Assembly: GCA_030430075.1 (NCBI GenBank)
Contig: JAUIGN010000001.1
Location: 434,001-498,000, forward strand
Source of the DNA: a bacterium
GTDB taxonomy: Bacteria; Planctomycetota; Planctomycetia; Pirellulales; Pirellulaceae
Reading direction: 5' to 3'
DNA: 64,000 nucleotides
Position 1 is the stretch's first letter. Each line of letters begins with the position of its first letter. Below are positions 1-11,700 of the stretch, one piece after another. The position numbers and the translations under genes are program-made. The notes beneath the pieces are model-generated. The model searched no databases. It was not told the origin of the DNA and saw nothing but the letters and a program-made list of their open reading frames with translations.

Positions 1-2481
1 GCCGCCCGATACGCTGACACCAACGGCTACAACAACGACGAAGTGCGTACCATGTGGCCGTGGCGCGATTGGGTGATCGAAGCCTTCCATACCGGGATGC
101 CCTACGATCAATTCCTGACCGAGCAGATCGCGGGCGACCTCCTCCCGCAGGCAACACTCCGGCAGCGAGTTGCCACCGGGTTTAACCGCAACCATGTGCT
201 GACAACCGAAGGAGGCATTATTCCCGCCGAGTACCAGGCGGAGTACGTTGCCGATCGGGTGCACACGACGGCGACCGTGTTTTTGGGCATTTCGCTGCAA
301 TGCGCCAGGTGTCACGACCACAAGTTCGACCCGCTGACCCAACATGACTTCTATCGGTTCGCCGCCTTCTTCAACAACATTCCTGACAAGCTGGTCAAGT
401 ACAATTCGGCCCGCATGGCGGACCCCGTTGTCAAGGTGCCGTCTGCCGAGCAACAACGTGAGATCGACGAACTGAATGCGCGGATGGCTCGCCTGGAAGC
501 CGACATCGAGTCGCGCGGAGGTCAAGTCGATGCGTTGATCGCCGCCTGGGAAGCACAGCTTACAACGGCAAGCCCCCGCGCGCTGCACGGATTGGGTCTG
601 GCGGCGCATTTTGCGTTCGACGAAGACTCCGGCGACCGGGTCCTCAATGCGGCTGACGAAAACCAGGCCGGGCGCGTCCACGGGCCCGCCACCCGCCGGG
701 CGGGCGTCCGCGGACAAGCGCTGGAGTTCACCGGCCAGACCTGGGTCGACGCCGGCCAGGTCGGCAACTTCGAGAGCGACCGACCATTTTCGGTAGCGGC
801 CTCGATCCATCCCGCCACATCCTCCAGCGGCACGGTGCTCTCCAAGATGGATGAGGCGAATGCCTATCGCGGCTACGACCTGAACCATCTGAACGGCAAG
901 TTGGAGTGCCACCTTGTCCACCGTTGGCCCACGGAGGCATTCAAGGTCGTAACCAAAGAGCCCGTCGCTCCGCAAGCCTGGCATCACGTTGTCGTCACGT
1001 ACGACGGCTCGCGGCAAGCCAGCGGCCTGAAGATCTACCTGAACGGCACGCTACAAGCGGTGGACGTGACCAACGACAACCGTCTGAGCGGTTCGCTGTC
1101 CACCGACAAGCCGCTGCATATCGGCAAACGAACCACATCGCTGCCGTTTCATGGGCTGATCGACGATGTACGGTTGTACGGACTACAGCTCTCTGCCGAC
1201 GATGCCATGCAGCTTGCCAAGGGTGAATCGCCGGATCGGCTGGCGGCCATCCTGGCGGTTCCCAGCAAGGATCGCACCGTCTCCCAGCAGGAGCAACTTC
1301 GACATTTCTACCTGGCAAATGTGGACCGGAAGATTCCCGAACTTCGCCGCCGGCAGGGTGAGATCCGTCACCGCCTGGAGGAACTCGAGCGAGCGATCCC
1401 GGTCACGATGGTGATGGAAGAGATGGCGACTCGCCGGCCGACACACCTGTTGCTGCGGGGGGCCTACGACAAGCCGGGTGAAGAGGTGCAACCCGGCTTG
1501 CCGGAAGCCCTGGCGGGCACGGCTGCGCCCGCCGAGCCCACGCGGCTCGACCTGGCCCGCTGGATGACCAGTCCCGATAACCCGTTAACGGCGCGCGTGG
1601 CGGTGAACCGCTGGTGGGAAATGCTGTTTGGGAGCGGACTGGTCGAAACGGTCGAGGACTTCGGAGTCCAGGGCGCGCGACCCAGCCACCCGGCCCTGCT
1701 GGACTGGCTGGCCAGAGAATTGATACGGCGGGACTGGGATCAGCGCGCGATCTTGAAGCTGATCGTTCTGTCCGCCACGTACCGCCAAGCGGCGGACGTG
1801 ACGCCGGGGCTGCTCGACATCGACCCGCAGAACCGGCTCCTCTCCCGCGGACCGCGGTGGCGCCTTCCGGCCGAGATGGTAAGAGACAACGCGCTGGCCA
1901 TCAGCGGCCTGCTCCATCGCCAGGTGGGCGGCCCCAGCGTGCGACCGTACCAGCCTGCCGGCCTCTGGGAAGACGTCTCCGTCGAACGCCGCGACACCTA
2001 CGCGGCCGACAACGGCGCAGGCCTCTACCGGCGGAGCATGTACACGTTCTGGAAGCGGACGTGCCCGCCGCCGGGCATGGCGACCTTCGACGCCCCGGAT
2101 CGCGAAACATGCGTCGTCCGCCGGGCCCGCACCAACACACCGCTGCAAGCCCTGGTGCTGCTGAATGACCCGACCTATGTCGAAGCCGCCCGCGTCTTCG
2201 CCCAACGGATCATCAAACATGACGCCGGCGACCCGGCCCGGTTGACCTTCGCCTTTCGTGCCGCGGTCGCTCGACCGCCAAGCCAGGCCGAACGCGTCGT
2301 CGTCGGTCAATTCCTGCAGACGGCTCGACGCCATTTCCACAGCCACCGGGCGGAAGCTGCCAAATTGCTCCGTGTTGGAGCGTCGCCCTGTGATCCGACG
2401 ATCGAACCGCTTGAATTGGCCGCCTGGAGTTCGGTGGCCAGCATGCTGTTGAATCTCGACGAGACCATTTCGAAGCCATGA
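1..2481 (+). CDS. DUF1549-LamG-DUF1553 planctomycete surface protein, 5' truncated
   Basis: The frame is open from base 1, and the first visible residues ([12 protein letters not shown], then [12 protein letters not shown]) are the middle of a DUF1549 domain, so the true start lies before the window and the ATG at 43 is internal. 826 residues are visible. DUF1549 runs to about residue 130 and contains [11 protein letters not shown], a CxxCH motif typical of this family. A LamG/concanavalin-like domain follows (about 200-400; [27 protein letters not shown]), then a DUF1553 domain (about 510-815; [23 protein letters not shown]). These families are common in planctomycetes, often with a cytochrome domain at the N-terminus (out of view here). 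Their biochemical role is unproven; cell-surface polysaccharide handling is an inference. The stop overlaps the next start as ATGA, so the pair is translationally coupled. Confidence 0.92.
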   Translation, partial: AARYADTNGYNNDEVRTMWPWRDWVIEAFHTGMPYDQFLTEQIAGDLLPQATLRQRVATGFNRNHVLTTEGGIIPAEYQAEYVADRVHTTATVFLGISLQCARCHDHKFDPLTQHDFYRFAAFFNNIPDKLVKYNSARMADPVVKVPSAEQQREIDELNARMARLEADIESRGGQVDALIAAWEAQLTTASPRALHGLGLAAHFAFDEDSGDRVLNAADENQAGRVHGPATRRAGVRGQALEFTGQTWVDAGQVGNFESDRPFSVAASIHPATSSSGTVLSKMDEANAYRGYDLNHLNGKLECHLVHRWPTEAFKVVTKEPVAPQAWHHVVVTYDGSRQASGLKIYLNGTLQAVDVTNDNRLSGSLSTDKPLHIGKRTTSLPFHGLIDDVRLYGLQLSADDAMQLAKGESPDRLAAILAVPSKDRTVSQQEQLRHFYLANVDRKIPELRRRQGEIRHRLEELERAIPVTMVMEEMATRRPTHLLLRGAYDKPGEEVQPGLPEALAGTAAPAEPTRLDLARWMTSPDNPLTARVAVNRWWEMLFGSGLVETVEDFGVQGARPSHPALLDWLARELIRRDWDQRAILKLIVLSATYRQAADVTPGLLDIDPQNRLLSRGPRWRLPAEMVRDNALAISGLLHRQVGGPSVRPYQPAGLWEDVSVERRDTYAADNGAGLYRRSMYTFWKRTCPPPGMATFDAPDRETCVVRRARTNTPLQALVLLNDPTYVEAARVFAQRIIKHDAGDPARLTFAFRAAVARPPSQAERVVVGQFLQTARRHFHSHRAEAAKLLRVGASPCDPTIEPLELAAWSSVASMLLNLDETISKP

Positions 2482-3920
2482 ACCCCGTCCTCGTTTCCCG
2501 CCAACTGCTCAACCGACGTCGGCTCCTCCACGGGACCGCGCGCGGCATCGGTGTCGCCGCCCTCTCGTCGCTACTGCTGCGTGACGCGGCGGCCACCGGC
2601 GGGCAACGGTCGGACGGCCCGACGCACTTCCCGCCTCGGGCGAAGCGCATCGTCTACCTGTTTCAGTCGGGCGGCCCCTCGCACCTGGAACTGTGGGACC
2701 GCAAACCACGGCTCAAGGAACTGCACGGCACCGAACTGCCCGACTCGATCCGCCGCGGGCAGCGGTTGACCGGGATGACGTCCGGTCAAAGCAGCTTTCC
2801 GGTCATCGCGCCCAAGTTCGGTTTCCAGCGAGGCGGCCAGGCCGGGACGTGGTTGAGCGAACTCTTACCGCACACCGCCCGCGTGATGGACGAGGTATGC
2901 CTGATCCGCTCCATGCACACCGAGGCGATCAACCATGACCCGGCAATTACCCTGATCCAAACCGGGTCCCAACAGCCGGGCCGGCCCTCGCTGGGCGCCT
3001 GGGTCAGCTACGGACTCGGCAGCGAAGCCGACGATCTGCCCGCCTTCGCCGTCTTGATCTCACACGGCTCCGGCAAAGACGCAAACCAGGGACTCTTGGA
3101 ACGACTGTGGGGAGCCGGTTTTCTGCCGTCCAGCCACCAAGGGGTCAAACTGCGCAGCAGCGGCGATCCGGTCCTCTACCTGACCGATCCGCCCGGTATC
3201 GATCGCCGGTTCCGGCGGCAGATGCTGGACAGCCTGGCCCAGCTCAATCAACAACAACTTGACAGCTCGGGGAACCCCGAGATCGCCACGCGAATCGCCC
3301 AATACGAGATGGCGTTCCGGATGCAACAGTCGGTTCCCGACCTGACCGACCTCTCCAGCGAGGCAGCCGGGACCTACGCCCTGTACGGCGACGACGCCAG
3401 GCAGCCCGGAACCTTCGCCGCCAACTGCCTGCTAACCCGGCGAATGCTGGAGCGGGGCGTTCGTTTTGTCCAACTCTACCACCGCGGTTGGGACCAACAC
3501 GGCGGGCTGGTGAGCAACTTGCCCAAACAGTGCCGCGACATCGATCGGGCCCAAGCCGCCCTGATCACGGATTTGAAACAACGGGGCATGCTGGACGACA
3601 CACTGATCATCTGGGGCGGCGAGTTTGGTCGAACGGTCTACGGTCAGGGCGGCCTCAAGGATGACTACGGCCGGGATCACCACGGGCGCTGCTTCTCCAT
3701 GTGGCTGGCCGGCGGCGGTATTCGTGGTGGGCACGTGCACGGCGAAACCGACGACTTCGGCTACAACATCGTCCGCGATCCGGTTCACATCCATGACCTC
3801 AATGCGACCATCTTGCATTGCCTGGGACTCGATCATCGCCGCCTCACCTTTCGCCAACAAGGCCGCGATTACCGTTTGACGGACGTGCATGGCGAGGTCG
3901 TGCATTCGCTGCTGAGCTGA
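2478..3920 (+). CDS. DUF1501 family protein (sulfatase-like fold), Tat-type leader
   Basis: 480 aa, starting inside the stop of the upstream gene (ATGA overlap). The N-terminus has twin arginines followed by a hydrophobic stretch ([23 protein letters not shown]), consistent with Tat export. The body matches DUF1501, an alkaline-phosphatase/sulfatase-superfamily relative: [20 protein letters not shown] near residue 57, [11 protein letters not shown] near 145, [15 protein letters not shown] near 330, WGGEFGRT near 375 and [20 protein letters not shown] near 395. The Asp/His-rich motifs are likely metal ligands. DUF1501 genes regularly follow DUF1549/DUF1553 genes in planctomycetes, as here, so the two probably act together at the surface or in the periplasm. 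The substrate is unknown. Confidence 0.93.
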   Translation: MNPVLVSRQLLNRRRLLHGTARGIGVAALSSLLLRDAAATGGQRSDGPTHFPPRAKRIVYLFQSGGPSHLELWDRKPRLKELHGTELPDSIRRGQRLTGMTSGQSSFPVIAPKFGFQRGGQAGTWLSELLPHTARVMDEVCLIRSMHTEAINHDPAITLIQTGSQQPGRPSLGAWVSYGLGSEADDLPAFAVLISHGSGKDANQGLLERLWGAGFLPSSHQGVKLRSSGDPVLYLTDPPGIDRRFRRQMLDSLAQLNQQQLDSSGNPEIATRIAQYEMAFRMQQSVPDLTDLSSEAAGTYALYGDDARQPGTFAANCLLTRRMLERGVRFVQLYHRGWDQHGGLVSNLPKQCRDIDRAQAALITDLKQRGMLDDTLIIWGGEFGRTVYGQGGLKDDYGRDHHGRCFSMWLAGGGIRGGHVHGETDDFGYNIVRDPVHIHDLNATILHCLGLDHRRLTFRQQGRDYRLTDVHGEVVHSLLS

Positions 3921-4064
3921 CCCGCGCACGGCCGCGGCCAGCAACGCGTTCCGGCTGAATTCCGCGGCACGCTGGTTACGCCAGGCCGCAGGTCTTGCGA
4001 TGCATGGCGGATTGCGATCCGACAAGAGGTGGGATTCGGGCCAGCGTCCAGCGACGGCTTCGGC

Positions 4065-5258
4065 TCAGGACAGCTCCTCCCGCATGCGATCTCCCACCAG
4101 GTCAGCCCGCTCGTCAGACAGGCAGAGCGGGTTGATTACCAGGATGCCTTCGTGCAGCTTGTGATGCCCAACATAGATCGGCGGCTTTCCCTGGCGGAGA
4201 TTACGGCAGACGTCGAGCGCCGACACGTGGTGGCGGTCTCCGACCACGATCTCCAGGAGCGGCGACGACTCGTGGTCGGCCGGATCGCGCAACCGCAATT
4301 CGACATCGGTTCCTCGCAGCGAATCCATAATCCGCGTGAGCCGGTCCCGTTGGGCAGGCAGTTCATCGGCGTAACCGCTGCGGGCGAAAAGTGCCAGCGC
4401 CGTCATCAGCGCCACGATCTCTTCCTTGGAGACCTTCATTGTGCGGCCAATTCCGTGCCGCGGAATGCCGCTCAGCTTTTCGACGTCGAACAAGGCCGTG
4501 GGAGGTTCCCAGAGGTCGAAGTGATCGTCCATGTCGAGCATCTGCAGGGCGGCCGACGCGATCAGGTCCCGGCGACCGCACAGGACACCGGTCGACTGGG
4601 GTCCGCGAATCGCTTTCCCGCCGCTGAAGCTGACCAGGTCCGCGCCGGTCATCGATGCCAGCAACAGGTTTGACCTTGGCGGCAACTCGCCCGCCGCGTC
4701 GACCAAAACCGGCAAGGCATGACGATGCGCGACGTCGACCACCTGCTCCAGCGGCGGCGCCGAGTTCTCGAGGTAGACATAGAGGATGCCGGCAGTCCGA
4801 TCCGAGATCGCCGCTTCGTACTCCCAGGCCTCGACCCGCCGTACGCCGGCACCGGCCGTCACTTCATTGAACCCCACTTCGACAAAGCGAGCCCCCGCGG
4901 CCCGCACCGCGTGGTCGTAACCGTTCCGATGCTCGCGGGCGACAATGAACTCGTCCGCGATCCCGTCGGTCCGCGGCAAGCGCTCCATGGTTCCCAGGTC
5001 CATCCCCGCCAAGATGGCGGCGGCCCCCAGGGTAAGGCCGGCCGCAGCGCCCGCTGTCACAATCCCGGCTTCCGCGCCCGTGACCTGGCTGATCATCTTG
5101 CAGGCGGCAGCCTGAAGACGGTCCAACGGCACCCACTCGTCCGCGGCGTCGCGGTAGGCGTCGAGCACCGTTGGGGGCATCGGGGCGCCACCCAGTCGAG
5201 TCACCGTACCGGTGGCATTGATGACCGGCGTCAGGCCCAGACTCTCGTAAACACCCAT
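4065..5258 (-). CDS. SelA-like PLP-dependent enzyme (aminotransferase fold type I)
   Basis: 397 aa. I place the start at the ATG ending at 5258 (MGVYESLGLTPVINATGT), because this is where SelA-family homology begins; an upstream in-frame extension to 5345 is Arg-rich and unlike the family. The sequence has INATGTVTRLGGAPM near the start, AGAAAGLTLGAAAI near 70, VDAAGELPP near 190 and LVSFSGGKAIRGPQSTG near 215, where the Lys of SGGK is the likely PLP Schiff-base residue. L-seryl-tRNA(Sec) selenium transferase belongs to this family, but so do D-glucosaminate-6-phosphate ammonia lyase and similar amino-sugar or amino-acid lyases. The short length and the absence of selB/selC nearby favour a catabolic lyase. 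It faces its plus-strand neighbour convergently. Confidence 0.85.
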   Translation of the reverse strand: MGVYESLGLTPVINATGTVTRLGGAPMPPTVLDAYRDAADEWVPLDRLQAAACKMISQVTGAEAGIVTAGAAAGLTLGAAAILAGMDLGTMERLPRTDGIADEFIVAREHRNGYDHAVRAAGARFVEVGFNEVTAGAGVRRVEAWEYEAAISDRTAGILYVYLENSAPPLEQVVDVAHRHALPVLVDAAGELPPRSNLLLASMTGADLVSFSGGKAIRGPQSTGVLCGRRDLIASAALQMLDMDDHFDLWEPPTALFDVEKLSGIPRHGIGRTMKVSKEEIVALMTALALFARSGYADELPAQRDRLTRIMDSLRGTDVELRLRDPADHESSPLLEIVVGDRHHVSALDVCRNLRQGKPPIYVGHHKLHEGILVINPLCLSDERADLVGDRMREELS

Positions 5259-5435
5259 GGCGACCCTGTGCGAACGACGAAGGCAAGACCAACGGTTGAA
5301 CCGGTGACGTCTCGCATGACAACGGCGACGTCCCGATGCTACCATGAGCGGCTTTCGCTCCGCACCAGCCGACCTTGGGAATCTCCAAACCGGGACGCAC
5401 TTGAGAGGTTACAGGCGGCACAGGCCGGACAACCG

Positions 5436-8400
5436 TCACCTGGCGCGCCCTTCCGCCGTCGGCGCGTCCGCCGCCAGCGCCTCGATCCATGCCGTCAACA
5501 TGTTGACGGCCCGCTCATCGGCCCGCGATGTGGCCAGTTGGGGCATCTGGCCGCGGCCCCGGATGGCGACCCGGTGGAGGAGAACCGAGCGAGCCGGATC
5601 GCCGGGCGCGACCAATTGCGCGTCCGGGATACCAAACGTATGGTGGACAGGCTTCACACCGATCATCTTCGCCCCTTCGTCTGACACGCCGAACTCCAGA
5701 TTGATTTGAGAATTACCGCCACCAGCGTTGGTGTGGCAGACGGCGCAATTGGCGTGCAGATACGACCTGGCCCGGGCCGTCAGATCGGCCCCTTCGTCGT
5801 AAGGATCCACCAGCCGGGGATACGCGTCAACGTCCTGCGGCCAGAGGCTGGTCGGCGGGGCCAACCGCTGGTTGCCGATCGGACCGAGTGCCTTGACCAG
5901 CACATCGATCGCCTCGGCTGAATCTCCCTGGGCTTGCCGCTGCGCGCGGAGTTGCTGAATGGCTGCGGCCTTCCACGGCATTCGCAAGATCCCCAATCGC
6001 TCGAACGTCTCCAGTTGATTCTCGCCCGTGCCGTCGGCGCCGTGCGGCCGGTTCAACTGCGCGGTCGAAACTCCCAACACGAAATTGGCGGCCCGGCTAT
6101 GACATACCATGCACTCGGTGCGACTGGGAAACCGCCACGCTTGCTTCCTCGTGCCGGTCGCGGTCCGGACCGTGAACGCCTGATCGACGCCCTCGGATTG
6201 GACCAGTTCCGCGTCGGTCTGGGCCTCGTTCCACCGATACGAATACCCCACCCACTCGCCCTCCTGCCGAGTCAGAAACCTGGTCTCGATCCAGCGGCGC
6301 GAATCGGGTTGACCTTCCTCCATCTCGAGCGCGAACGACTTCACCAGGACCGTGCCGTCGGGGAAGTTCCATCCCCACTTGCTGGTCACATCGATCCGCG
6401 GAGGGTGCCCATCGACGCCGGCTGATTCAGGCAGCCCGATGAACCGCTCCTTGTAACTGCCGTCCGACCAGAGCGGCGCATTGACGGCATAGGCAATCAT
6501 CCCCGGCTGCAGGTCGTGGCTGGCCACATCGCGAAACAGGCCGCTCTCGCTGAGCCGCTGCGGAAACTCGTGAGCGGCGGTCTCCGGCGGTGTTCGTTCG
6601 AGCTTCAAGAATGCGCCCTGTTTGTTTCCCCGGTGATCGGCGATCAACACGTCGCCGTCCGGCCCCACGGCGAAGGCGCTGATTTGCGCACTCGTGTCCG
6701 CCAACTCACGCTGCCACAGCAGACGGCGACCATCGTGCCTGGCGGCCCAGATTTTTCCCGTCGAGTAATCACCGTAGATGTACGCGCCGCGAAGTTCCGG
6801 AAACGTATCGCCGTAGTAGACGATCCCGCCGGTCAACGAACGACTCTCTGAGTGAGGATGCTCCAAGGTGGGCGGAGAAACGGGCGTCGGTCCCAACTTG
6901 CGTTGCAGGTAAAAAGGATGGCTCCCTTCGTAGACGCTCCACCCGTAATTTGCCCCGCGCTGAATCAGGTACGCCTGTTCCCACAGATCCTGACCATTGT
7001 TTCCCACCCAGATCTGCCCCGTTTCTCGATCCGTCGTGATCCGCCAGGGATTTCGCAATCCATAGGCCCAGGTTTCCGCCCGCACGTCCGGTTGATCGAC
7101 AAACGGATTGTCGCCAGGAATGGCGTAGGCCCGGTTGTCGCCGCGACGGTCGACGTCAATCCGCAGGACTTTCGCCAGGAGGTGATCGAGCCCCTGACCC
7201 GTCACGTTGTCATCCGAATCGGACGTGCCGTCACCGGACGTCACGTACAACATGCCATCCAAACCAAACGTCACGGCGGCCCCATTGTGACCGTTCGATT
7301 CCCACTCGATGATGACCTCTGCCGAATCGCCATGGAGCGTGTGCGGCGGCTGCGGATCCATCCTGTAGCGCGTCACGCGGCTCATCTTCGGCCCCCCGCT
7401 GCGGGCGCCGTTGCTGCCCACGAAGAGATAGCCATTGTGTTCGAAGTCAGGATGGAACGCGATGCTGTAGGCAATGTCGGTCAGCGGCAACAACACTTCA
7501 AACGACTCGGCCCGGCGACCGATGGTACGGCAGATGCGAGAGGCCGCGTTGGCACCTGGCTGATCGATAAACAGCAACTGCGGCGAAGACGGTTGGCGAA
7601 TCATGAAGATGGGAAAGTCCAGCTTCAAGTGCGGCATGGCCGGCACGGCGCGGAACGGCGGCGGCGGATCCGGCGCCCCCCACACCCGTGACGTCGTCAG
7701 TGGTGTGCGTGCGGCGGCATCCTCTTCGCCCGGCCCCGCAAACCGCAACGTCGCATAGTTCTCGTAGGCATGAAAGTCGGGCTTGGCTTGCTTGCCCAGG
7801 GGAGCGATGGTCGAAAGGTCCGGCTGGTCTCGCATCTGATCGTAGTCATAGCGGCAAAGGGCGAAGCGCCATCGCTCGTTGACCTGCGGTCGCCCCCCGG
7901 TTCGTAACAGGTCGGTCCACGGGATCTTGCCTTCGACCGACCATCCTTGATCCGTATCCTCGTGCTGGTTCAGAGTCCCACGCCGGACGACCTGCGTTTC
8001 CAAGTGAAACGGCCCTTGGCGGACGAACTCATCGAACCGGCTCAAGTCACGGCGCGGCAGAAACACATCCATCACGGTTCCGGCGGCCGAGACATGGAAC
8101 TCGTAGTAACCGGTCTTGTCCGTGGCCGGCTTGATGAACAACTCGAAGACATCGTTCAGCCAGGTCTTGCCGTCGTGCTCGCGGATGTCCGCAAACAGAT
8201 CGGCATCATCCATTTCCGCGTGAAAGTAGAGAAACTGCCGGTCCCACAGGAGCCGAGCGCGGGTTGCGGCGATCGGCTTCTGCGCATCTCCCAACCAAGG
8301 TTGGCGGAACGGATCGACTTTGTCCGCCCGATTCCAGGCAGGCTCGTCCGCGCGCCCGTCAATCACGATCGGTTCATCGATCCACCGGCAAACGAATTCT

Positions 8401-8522
8401 GACCGGTGCGGCGGTTCGGCTCGCTGGGCTGGGGCGGCCCTGGCCGTGAGAATTCCCGAAAACAGCACGGCAAGCATCGCGCAAGTGTGGCATAATGAGT
8501 GCATCATGTTGACGGTTTGCAT
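5436..8522 (-). CDS. Fusion: CBM9-like domain, PQQ-type sugar dehydrogenase, diheme cytochrome c
   Basis: About 1028 aa. The start is set at the ATG ending at 8522 (an alternative ATG ends at 8507) because a signal peptide follows at once (MLAVLFSGILTARA); the frame stays open upstream to 8918 without recognisable protein. Domains in order: a family-9 carbohydrate-binding-like module (about 30-260; EPIVIDGRADEPAWNRAD), a glucose/sorbosone dehydrogenase beta-propeller (about 290-640; IAFHPDFEHNGYLFV, GDGTSDSDDNVTGQ, YGLRNPWRIT), and an SO2930-type cytochrome region (about 650-1025) with two haem motifs, CMVCH at C804 and CAVCH at C926. It is probably a periplasmic sugar oxidase that passes electrons to its own haems. 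It is transcribed divergently from the following PSD1-type gene. Confidence 0.9.
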   Translation of the reverse strand: MQTVNMMHSLCHTCAMLAVLFSGILTARAAPAQRAEPPHRSEFVCRWIDEPIVIDGRADEPAWNRADKVDPFRQPWLGDAQKPIAATRARLLWDRQFLYFHAEMDDADLFADIREHDGKTWLNDVFELFIKPATDKTGYYEFHVSAAGTVMDVFLPRRDLSRFDEFVRQGPFHLETQVVRRGTLNQHEDTDQGWSVEGKIPWTDLLRTGGRPQVNERWRFALCRYDYDQMRDQPDLSTIAPLGKQAKPDFHAYENYATLRFAGPGEEDAAARTPLTTSRVWGAPDPPPPFRAVPAMPHLKLDFPIFMIRQPSSPQLLFIDQPGANAASRICRTIGRRAESFEVLLPLTDIAYSIAFHPDFEHNGYLFVGSNGARSGGPKMSRVTRYRMDPQPPHTLHGDSAEVIIEWESNGHNGAAVTFGLDGMLYVTSGDGTSDSDDNVTGQGLDHLLAKVLRIDVDRRGDNRAYAIPGDNPFVDQPDVRAETWAYGLRNPWRITTDRETGQIWVGNNGQDLWEQAYLIQRGANYGWSVYEGSHPFYLQRKLGPTPVSPPTLEHPHSESRSLTGGIVYYGDTFPELRGAYIYGDYSTGKIWAARHDGRRLLWQRELADTSAQISAFAVGPDGDVLIADHRGNKQGAFLKLERTPPETAAHEFPQRLSESGLFRDVASHDLQPGMIAYAVNAPLWSDGSYKERFIGLPESAGVDGHPPRIDVTSKWGWNFPDGTVLVKSFALEMEEGQPDSRRWIETRFLTRQEGEWVGYSYRWNEAQTDAELVQSEGVDQAFTVRTATGTRKQAWRFPSRTECMVCHSRAANFVLGVSTAQLNRPHGADGTGENQLETFERLGILRMPWKAAAIQQLRAQRQAQGDSAEAIDVLVKALGPIGNQRLAPPTSLWPQDVDAYPRLVDPYDEGADLTARARSYLHANCAVCHTNAGGGNSQINLEFGVSDEGAKMIGVKPVHHTFGIPDAQLVAPGDPARSVLLHRVAIRGRGQMPQLATSRADERAVNMLTAWIEALAADAPTAEGRAR

Positions 8523-8723
8523 TAAGTGGTTTGAATGTGAGTCCTCGGCACGCGTTCGTTTGCTCCTTGCGCCTCCAACGCCCTCCCGGGCGCCCCACGG
8601 AAGCGCGGTCTTCACCGGCTGCGTCTTCATCGGCTGCCGGGCCGGACCGCCGCGAACATGCGCAGCCTCAGCGCCGCTGTGAATAACGAATAACATACCA
8701 GACGCTGCCCCACCACGAGAATC
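8523..8723. promoter_or_regulatory. Divergent intergenic region between sugar-dehydrogenase and PSD1/DUF1549 genes
   Basis: These 201 bases separate two oppositely transcribed genes, so both promoters must lie here or inside the genes. No convincing -35/-10 pair was seen on either strand; an AT-richer patch with two ATAAC words lies at about 8683-8698. Confidence 0.4.
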
Positions 8724-11700
8724 ATGCCTGTTGCCTTCCCCCCGCAACCGCCCTGCCGAACCCTTTCGGCGCGCTCTCGGATCTTGAGCCGGCCGTGCGT
8801 CGTCGCCACGCTGATCACCCTGACCATTCCGGTCGCCGCATCGCCAGCGGCCGATGACGTGGTCTCGTTCGCAGAGGACGTGCGGCCCATCTTGCAAGCC
8901 CGTTGTTTCTCCTGCCACGGCGCGCTCAAACAGGAGGCGTCACTACGTGTCGACACCGTCGCCGCGCTGTTGGCGGGGGGCGATAGCGGCGCTGCAGTTC
9001 GAGGTCGTGCGGCAGACGAGAGCCTGCTGCTCGAACGCGTTTCGGCCGCGGACGAATTTGTCCGAATGCCGCCCGAAGGGGACCCGCTCACAGCCGAACA
9101 GATTGCGAAGATCCAGCAATGGATCGCTCAGGGGGCCGCCCCTCCCGCCGTCGACGAACCCGAGGAAGATCCTCGCCAGCACTGGGCCTTCCAGCCGATT
9201 CGACGCCCGGCCGTTCCCGTCGCACCATCGCCGTGGGGAGACAATCCGGTCGATGCGTTTATCGCCGCCGAACGGGCCAAACGGGGTTTGACTCCGGTGA
9301 AGGAGGTGGCCCCGAGCCTCTTGCTGCGACGCATCTACCTCGATCTCATCGGGCTGCCGCCGACACGCCAGCAGCTTGCCGACTACCTGGCCGACTCGCG
9401 ATCCACGGCGTATGACGAGGTCGTCGAAGAACTGTTGCTCAGCCCCCATCATGGCGAACGCTGGGCTCGCCACTGGATGGACATTTGGAGGTATTCGGAC
9501 TGGTACGGCCTGGGCGCCCAACTCAGAAACAGTCAAAAACACATCTGGCATTGGCGCGATTGGATTGTCGAGTCGCTTAACCAGGATAAGGGCTACGACC
9601 AGATGGTCCGCGAGATGCTCGCCGCCGACGAGCTCAGCCCCACGGACGCGGACGCCCTGCGGGCCACGGGGTTCCTGGCCAGAAATTATTACCTGTTCAA
9701 CCGGACGACCTGGCTGGATAACACGATCGAGCACACGTCCAAGTCATTGCTTGGTCTGACCATGAATTGCGCCAAGTGCCACGATCATAAGTACGACCCT
9801 CTCTCGCAAGTCGACTACTACCGGATGCGGGCAATCTTTGAACCGCACCAGGTACGGCTCGATCCGGTCCCGGGTGAAGTCGACCTCGAGAAGGACGGGT
9901 TGCCTCGCGTGTTTGACGCGCATCCCGACGAGCCGACGTTCGTCCACATACGCGGCGACGCCCAGAGCCCGGACAAGAGCCGTCCGATCGAGCCCGGGCG
10001 GCCGACGCTCTGGGCCGCTGAGGAATCACGGCCGACAGCCGTTACCCTCCCGGTGATGGCCCATCGGCCCGAACTCCAACCGTTTGTCCTGGCAGACCAC
10101 CTGGCCGCTGCGGCAGCCACGATCGAAGCGCGGGCGCAGGCATTGGCCGCGGCCCGGGAGCAACTGGCGACCGCCACCGCGCGACGCCCGGTCGACCCAT
10201 CTGAGCAGGCGGCACAGCCCGGCAAGCAGACGCCGGCCGCCTTTCTCCACGACACGTTCGAGACGCTCGACACAACCGTCTGGGAAACCGGTCCCGGCCG
10301 GTGGAAGTGCGCCGACGGCAAGCTGCTGCAATCCGAGGTCGGTGCAACCCGACGCTACGTCCGGACCCGCGCGACACATCCGGCGGACTTCACGGCTCGC
10401 CTGGCGTTCGCCATCAAAGGGGGTGACAAGTGGCGCTCGGTGGGCTTCTGTTTTGACGTCACGGAGGGACGTGAAAAGCTGGTTTACCTGAGCGCGGTGT
10501 CCGGGGGGTCGAAGCTCCAACTCTCTTACAAGGTTGGGCCCAATCACACCTACCCGGCGAACGCGAACCAGGCGCGTCCCGTCTCCCTCAACCAACGCTA
10601 CGAACTCATCGTCTCGGTTCGCGGGCCGTTGGTGAACGTCGCCGTGGACGGTCAGCATGCCCTGGCCTTCGAATTGCCTGTGCCGCGGGAAACGGGTCAC
10701 CTGGACCTGATCGCCTTTGATGCGGCCGTCGAGTTTGACGAGTTGGAGGTCGATCCGCTGCCGGCGGATGAGGTGTTGGTTGCGGCCGGCAAGCCAGCCC
10801 CCAAGTCGCTGACCGTGGCCCAAGCCGAAGCGGTCGTGCGTGCGGCGGAACGGCGGCTGGCGGCGGCGAAGCTACGGCCGGACGCACTGCGCACCGCGCA
10901 TGCTGCGGATCTGGCTAAGGCCGAACGGGCCGAATCCGACACGTCGACACAGGCGATTCGAGCGGCCGCCGTTGCCGCCAGGGCCTATGAAGCGGCTGCC
11001 GCCGAAGTAGAGGTCGCCCGGTTGGCCGCCGACGTCGCCACCGCTTCGCCCGCCGAAAAGATGAAGCTGGAAAACGAACTGGACGCGGCCCGCAAGCGCA
11101 TGGATTCCGCAACCGCCGCGCTGGCCAAGCCTGGGGAGCAATACACCAGCCTCCGTGTCTCCCAAAAGGCGGCCGAAGGCCCCGACGAAACGGAGCAGTC
11201 CCGCCAGGCACCGTTCCCCACCAGCAGCACGGGCCGGCGAACGGAGCTCGCCCGCTGGATCACGGAACGCGACAACCCGTTGACGGCACGCGTCGCCATC
11301 AATCACATCTGGTCGCGTCACTTTGGGCAGCCCCTGGTCGAGTCGGCGTTCGATTTCGGCCGCCGTACGCCGGCGCCGCAGCAGCGAGCATTGCTGGACT
11401 GGCTGGCCGTCGAGCTGATGGAGAATGGCTGGAGCCAGCGTCACATTCATCGCTTGATCGTTACGTCGCGCACGTATCGACTCTCCACACAGACGGCGTC
11501 CGCCGACGCGACAACAGCCCAGACCGACCCGGCCAACGACTTCTACTGGCATCGCAAGCCGATCCGAATGGAAGCCCAGATCATCCGCGACAGCCTGCTG
11601 CACCTGGCAGGTGCGCTCGATCTTCGCTTGGGCGGCCCCTCGATTCCGGCCACAGCGAAGGAGACCCGGTTCCGCCGCAGCATGTATTTCAAACATTCGC

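Noticed and set aside
5259..5345. Upstream extension of the SelA-like protein
   Set aside because: The 29 extra residues are mostly Arg/His and the family begins at MGVYESLG.
8523..8918. Upstream extension of the sugar dehydrogenase-cytochrome fusion
   Set aside because: It would overlap the divergent PSD1-type gene, and the signal peptide lies just after 8522.
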